Below are positions 14,257-16,882 of a DNA stretch of 16,882 nt, one piece after another (within the stretch, counting starts at the first letter, position 1; each line of letters begins with the position of its first letter). The stretch is from positions 1 to 16,882 of the forward strand of contig JBBDIP010000047.1 of the NCBI GenBank assembly GCA_040880305.1, given 5' to 3'. The notes below the pieces were generated by a model. That model saw only the letters and a list, made by a program, of their open reading frames with translations. It ran no database searches and was not told the origin of the DNA. The translations under genes and the position numbers were made by a program. This DNA comes from JBBDIP01 sp040880305. Lineage in GTDB: Bacteria; Bacillota; Sulfobacillia; Fermentithermobacillales; Fermentithermobacillaceae.

Positions 14257-15781
14257 AGAACTTAGCCTCCTGTAGCATCCTCCGTGTCTTGTCATCGAGG
14301 GGGACTGGCGCCACCCCAAACCAGACTAGCGCCTGAGTGGCCGCGTCGACCTGGTCGTCGTTGGCGCCGTTGGGGAACGCCGTGGCTTCCTCGATGAAGT
14401 CGTGGACCCAAGGCGCGATGCTGGGGTCCGGGAGATACACATTGCCGGCCTCGATGTCAGGGCTGACCGCCCGGGCCCTCACGATCTTGCCGCCTTCGGG
14501 TTCAATGGCAATCAGCCCGGGTATCTCGTGCTTCAACGTGGCAATGACCGCGGTACCGTTGGCCTTGTCCTCAACCAGTTTCGCCCTGGCCTTGGGCCAC
14601 TTGCCAGTGAGTGTGCGGATGGCGGTCAACGTTGCGGGAAAACTCATCCGGCCGCGCACCTGGTCGAGAACGTACTTGTCCGCCTTCTTGCGCCCCCACA
14701 CCTGGCCGACAACGAAGTCGCTGTCGTCCTTGTCCTTGAACGCGCAGTCCCAAGACTGGATGATCTCATCGAAGTCCTCCGGCGCCTGGCGGTAGAACTT
14801 CCACCAGTCACGCTTAAGGATGTTGCCCTCAGCGGGAGACGGCCTCTGTTGGTAAAGGGCCGCCCAGACGTAGCTCCCGACCGTGGCCTTCACCGCGGTG
14901 AGGGCCTTCTCGTCATACTGCTCAGGCCAGAGGGCCTTGCCCGGCGGGCGTCCGAGAGGATCTTTGACCTCCTCGCCATCCTCAGCATCCTTAGGATCCT
15001 CGGCGATGGCCGGCAGCCGGAGCACCGTCCACTGGTCAGCCTCAGGGTCTTCTTTGGATTGCTTGAGGAGCCTGCCCGCCAGGTCGTCTTCGTGCCACCT
15101 GGTTAGGACCAGGATTACCGCGGCGCCCGGAAAGAGCCTGGTGCGGAGCACGAACCGGTACCAATCCCATATGGCGTCACGCTGCAGTTTGGAGTTGGCC
15201 GTCTCGGCGTCCTTTATGGGATCGTCGATGATGGCCAGGTGAGCGCCCTGGCCGGTAATGGGTCCGCCGATGCCGGCTGCCAACATCCCACCCGGAGGCC
15301 GGCCACGTGGGGCGTTCGGGTCCGACACGTCCCAGCGGTACATCGCGGAGACGTCCGGGTTTACCTCAAGGCCCTCCAAACCCCAAACGCTTGGCGCGAA
15401 TGCGTTGAAGTCGTTACGGGCCCGCATGGAGAACCTGGCAGCCAGGCTCGCCGTGTGAGACGCGAGGATGATGCGGCGGTCCGGGTGCTTGCCCGAGTAG
15501 AATGCTGGGAACTTGACGCTGGTAGTCTCAGACTTGCCGTGCCGCGGCGGCATCTCGACGATGAGGCGCAGGATTTCCCCGCGCTCCACCTTCATGAGGT
15601 ACTCGCCGAGCAGCATCACGTGGTCGGCTAGTGTGTATGTGGGGTCAATGTACTTCGCCCAGCCCAGGACGTGCGACCTGGCTGCTGCTATCCTCCATGT
15701 TTCGTTCGGTATCTCGAGGGAAGATGGTGTTGAGGAGGCCGGGGTTTTGGGCGATAAGACGCTCCGTGATGTCGTAGACAT
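14249..15781 (-). CDS. terL: Large terminase subunit
   Basis: The 510-residue packaging motor has an N-terminal ATPase and a C-terminal nuclease. Walker A is PPRHGKSETT near residues 78-87, Walker B is HLAIIDDP near 181-188, and a coupling-type motif with LVLTRWHEDDLAGRL follows near 224-238. The nuclease part has acidic residues in SWDCAFKD (Asp345), VEDKANG (Glu404/Asp405) and NDDQVDA (about 474-480), as in RNase H-like terminase nucleases. The start is ATG 15779-15781 with GGAG 4 bases upstream, overlapping the small terminase by 137 bases. The first ~25 residues are Ser/Thr/Pro-rich. No closer in-frame start gives a complete ATPase. All key residues are present, so the enzyme looks active. 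Confidence 0.95.
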   Translation of the reverse strand: MSTTSRSVLSPKTPASSTPSSLEIPNETWRIAAARSHVLGWAKYIDPTYTLADHVMLLGEYLMKVERGEILRLIVEMPPRHGKSETTSVKFPAFYSGKHPDRRIILASHTASLAARFSMRARNDFNAFAPSVWGLEGLEVNPDVSAMYRWDVSDPNAPRGRPPGGMLAAGIGGPITGQGAHLAIIDDPIKDAETANSKLQRDAIWDWYRFVLRTRLFPGAAVILVLTRWHEDDLAGRLLKQSKEDPEADQWTVLRLPAIAEDPKDAEDGEEVKDPLGRPPGKALWPEQYDEKALTAVKATVGSYVWAALYQQRPSPAEGNILKRDWWKFYRQAPEDFDEIIQSWDCAFKDKDDSDFVVGQVWGRKKADKYVLDQVRGRMSFPATLTAIRTLTGKWPKARAKLVEDKANGTAVIATLKHEIPGLIAIEPEGGKIVRARAVSPDIEAGNVYLPDPSIAPWVHDFIEEATAFPNGANDDQVDAATQALVWFGVAPVPLDDKTRRMLQEAKFYV

Positions 15782-16280
15782 GCTTCTCCGTCACCTGCCC
15801 CTCCAGCCGGTTGATGCCGGTAGGCTTGCCGGTCGCCAGGGCTATCTTGTCGTACACAGTGCCGATGTAGATGGCCAGGTCCTTCATCGAAAACTTGGTA
15901 AGAGACGCCAGCACGTGGACCAGGTCGGCTTTCTGGTCCAGCTCGAAGTCGGACTTAAGGACCGCCTTGACCGCCTCGTCGATCCGGCCTTTGTTCTCCA
16001 GGGCGAAACTCATGACGGTGTCGCCCACCTGGATGCCTCTGAGCACCGTGTCCCACGCCTGGCCGATGAACCGCGTCTTGGCATCAAGGCGGGCCTTTGC
16101 CACTTCCTCTTGAGGCTGCTCGGCAAGCCAGCCCTTCAGCGTGGAGATTGGCACGCCGGTCTCCCTGGATGTCCGGGAGAGGTTGCCGCAAGTCGTGAAG
16201 ACGGCGATGGCCCGCTCCTTCTGGTCGTCGGTGTAGATGGTCCGGGTGCGGGTACCCGTCGCTTTGGTCTTGCCGGCCAC
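15645..16280 (-). CDS. terS: Small terminase subunit
   Basis: The 211-residue protein is the first gene of the late operon. I place the start at GTG 16278-16280, which has GGAGGTGA 5 bases upstream; the longer open frame up to 16388 lacks a site and would overlap the DUF2321 gene. Residues ~31-52 (CGNLSRTSRETGVPISTLKGW) form a helix-turn-helix, the DNA-recognition element of small terminases. The rest is helical, consistent with oligomerisation. It binds the packaging site and presents DNA to the large subunit. It overlaps the large terminase gene by 137 bases. The identity is strong from order plus the motif. Confidence 0.86.
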   Translation of the reverse strand: MAGKTKATGTRTRTIYTDDQKERAIAVFTTCGNLSRTSRETGVPISTLKGWLAEQPQEEVAKARLDAKTRFIGQAWDTVLRGIQVGDTVMSFALENKGRIDEAVKAVLKSDFELDQKADLVHVLASLTKFSMKDLAIYIGTVYDKIALATGKPTGINRLEGQVTEKHVYDITERLIAQNPGLLNTIFPRDTERNMEDSSSQVARPGLGEVH

Positions 16281-16369
16281 GGCCGTCACCTCCAGATAAA
16301 GGGAATCGACACCTGAGCGCGAAAAGAGCACTGGATTGCACAATTTGGCGAATAATGGAGGGGATTCAG

Positions 16370-16858
16370 GTGGGCTTCTACCATACATCTCAGGTCTGCC
16401 TCAATGGACATGTGATTACTGACCGATACGATAGCAGTCCGGAGTTCCGACGTAAGTTCTGTCCAAAGTGCGGCGCCGCGACGATCACCGCATGCCCCAG
16501 CTGCAACACGCCTATCCAGGGCGACTACGAGGTCCAGGGAGTGGGCGTTCTGTCGGGCAGGTTGACCCCTGCTCCCACCTTCTGTCACAACTGTGGGAAA
16601 CGATTCCCCTGGACTGAAGCCCGAGCACGTGCCGCACAAGAGCTCATTGAGTTGCAGGATGGACTAAGCGACGATGATAGAAGCGTCCTCAAGAAAAGCG
16701 TTGAGGACATCATGGTTGATAGCCCGCAGACTGCGGTCGCAGCCACTCGGCTGAAGGTGTTCCTGTCAAGAGCAGGTAAAGCACTGGCGCCGGTTATGGA
16801 GAAGATACTGGTCGAAATAGCAACTACGGCAGCCAAGAAGACGATGTTCGGCGACTAG
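16370..16858 (+). CDS. DUF2321 zinc-ribbon protein
   Basis: I place the start at GTG 16370-16372, which has GGAGGGG 6 bases upstream, giving 162 residues starting GFYHTSQVCLNGHVITDRYD. An ATG five codons upstream (16355) lacks a site, and the family usually begins just before the xCLNGHV motif. Zinc-binding pairs are seen as C10/H14, C31-x2-C34 (FCPKCG), C42-x2-C45 (CPSC) and C72-x2-C75 (FCHNCG), a treble zinc-ribbon layout. The C-terminal half is helical (VMEKILVEIATTAAKKTMFG). The family's function is not established. The gene diverges from the terminase operon, so it may be a phage moron or host gene; its status relative to the phage end is unclear from this window. Confidence 0.9.
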   Translation: MGFYHTSQVCLNGHVITDRYDSSPEFRRKFCPKCGAATITACPSCNTPIQGDYEVQGVGVLSGRLTPAPTFCHNCGKRFPWTEARARAAQELIELQDGLSDDDRSVLKKSVEDIMVDSPQTAVAATRLKVFLSRAGKALAPVMEKILVEIATTAAKKTMFGD

Positions 16859-16882
16859 ACCTGAGAAATGTCGAGGCGCCCC

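Noticed and set aside
16330..16369. TTGCAC at 16336 as a -35 box for the DUF2321 gene
   Set aside because: The only -10-like sequence follows after 11 bases, which is too short a spacer.
1..16882. CRISPR array, tRNA genes, insertion sequences, attachment sites
   Set aside because: No regularly spaced repeats, tRNA-like cloverleaf, transposase frame or flanking direct repeats were seen; the only repeat is inside the fibre gene.

Overview
The window holds the late structural (morphogenesis) region of a tailed phage of siphovirus type, or of a prophage, written almost entirely on the minus strand and read from right to left. It runs from the small terminase near position 16280 down to a tail-fibre gene that leaves the window at position 1. 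No integrase, repressor, lysis or replication gene is visible, so the sequence alone cannot say whether this is a free phage or an integrated one. Strong purine-rich ribosome-binding sites, frequent GTG and one TTG start, and GC-rich codon use suggest a high-GC member of the Bacillota (Clostridia-like), but this is an inference. A run of ten N bases at 6725-6734 shows this is a draft scaffold.

Packaging and head (16280 to 8426): small terminase, large terminase, SPP1 gp6-like portal, MuF-type head protein, two small unknown proteins, a prohead protease fused to a scaffold, a capsid cement protein and the HK97-fold major capsid protein. The protease-scaffold gene has a strong internal ribosome-binding site that should also yield the scaffold alone, as lambda C/Nu3 does. 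The order protease/scaffold, cement, capsid is also that of lambda C-Nu3-D-E, although the sequences are distant.

Neck and tail (8412 to 1): adaptor, stopper, HK97 gp10-like neck protein, tail terminator-like protein, a small beta-rich structural protein broken by the assembly gap, tail tube, tail assembly chaperone G, a previously unlisted T extension in the +1 frame that is probably reached by ribosomal frameshifting, tape measure, a gp27-like tail hub, a tail-tip protein of unknown role and a tail-fibre protein with repeated HATTGHKHSG motifs. Nearly all genes abut or overlap by a few bases and look like one operon.

Two genes run against this operon. One encodes a small lipoprotein (4834-5289, plus strand), fitted exactly between the chaperone T extension and the tape measure gene. 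It looks like a moron and could act in superinfection exclusion. The other encodes a DUF2321 zinc-ribbon protein (16370-16858, plus strand) divergent from the terminase genes at the right edge. Both start at GTG behind almost the same ribosome-binding segment. No stretch above 300 bases is free of genes. The two divergent gaps (4767-4833 and 16281-16369) show no promoter that I can call with confidence.
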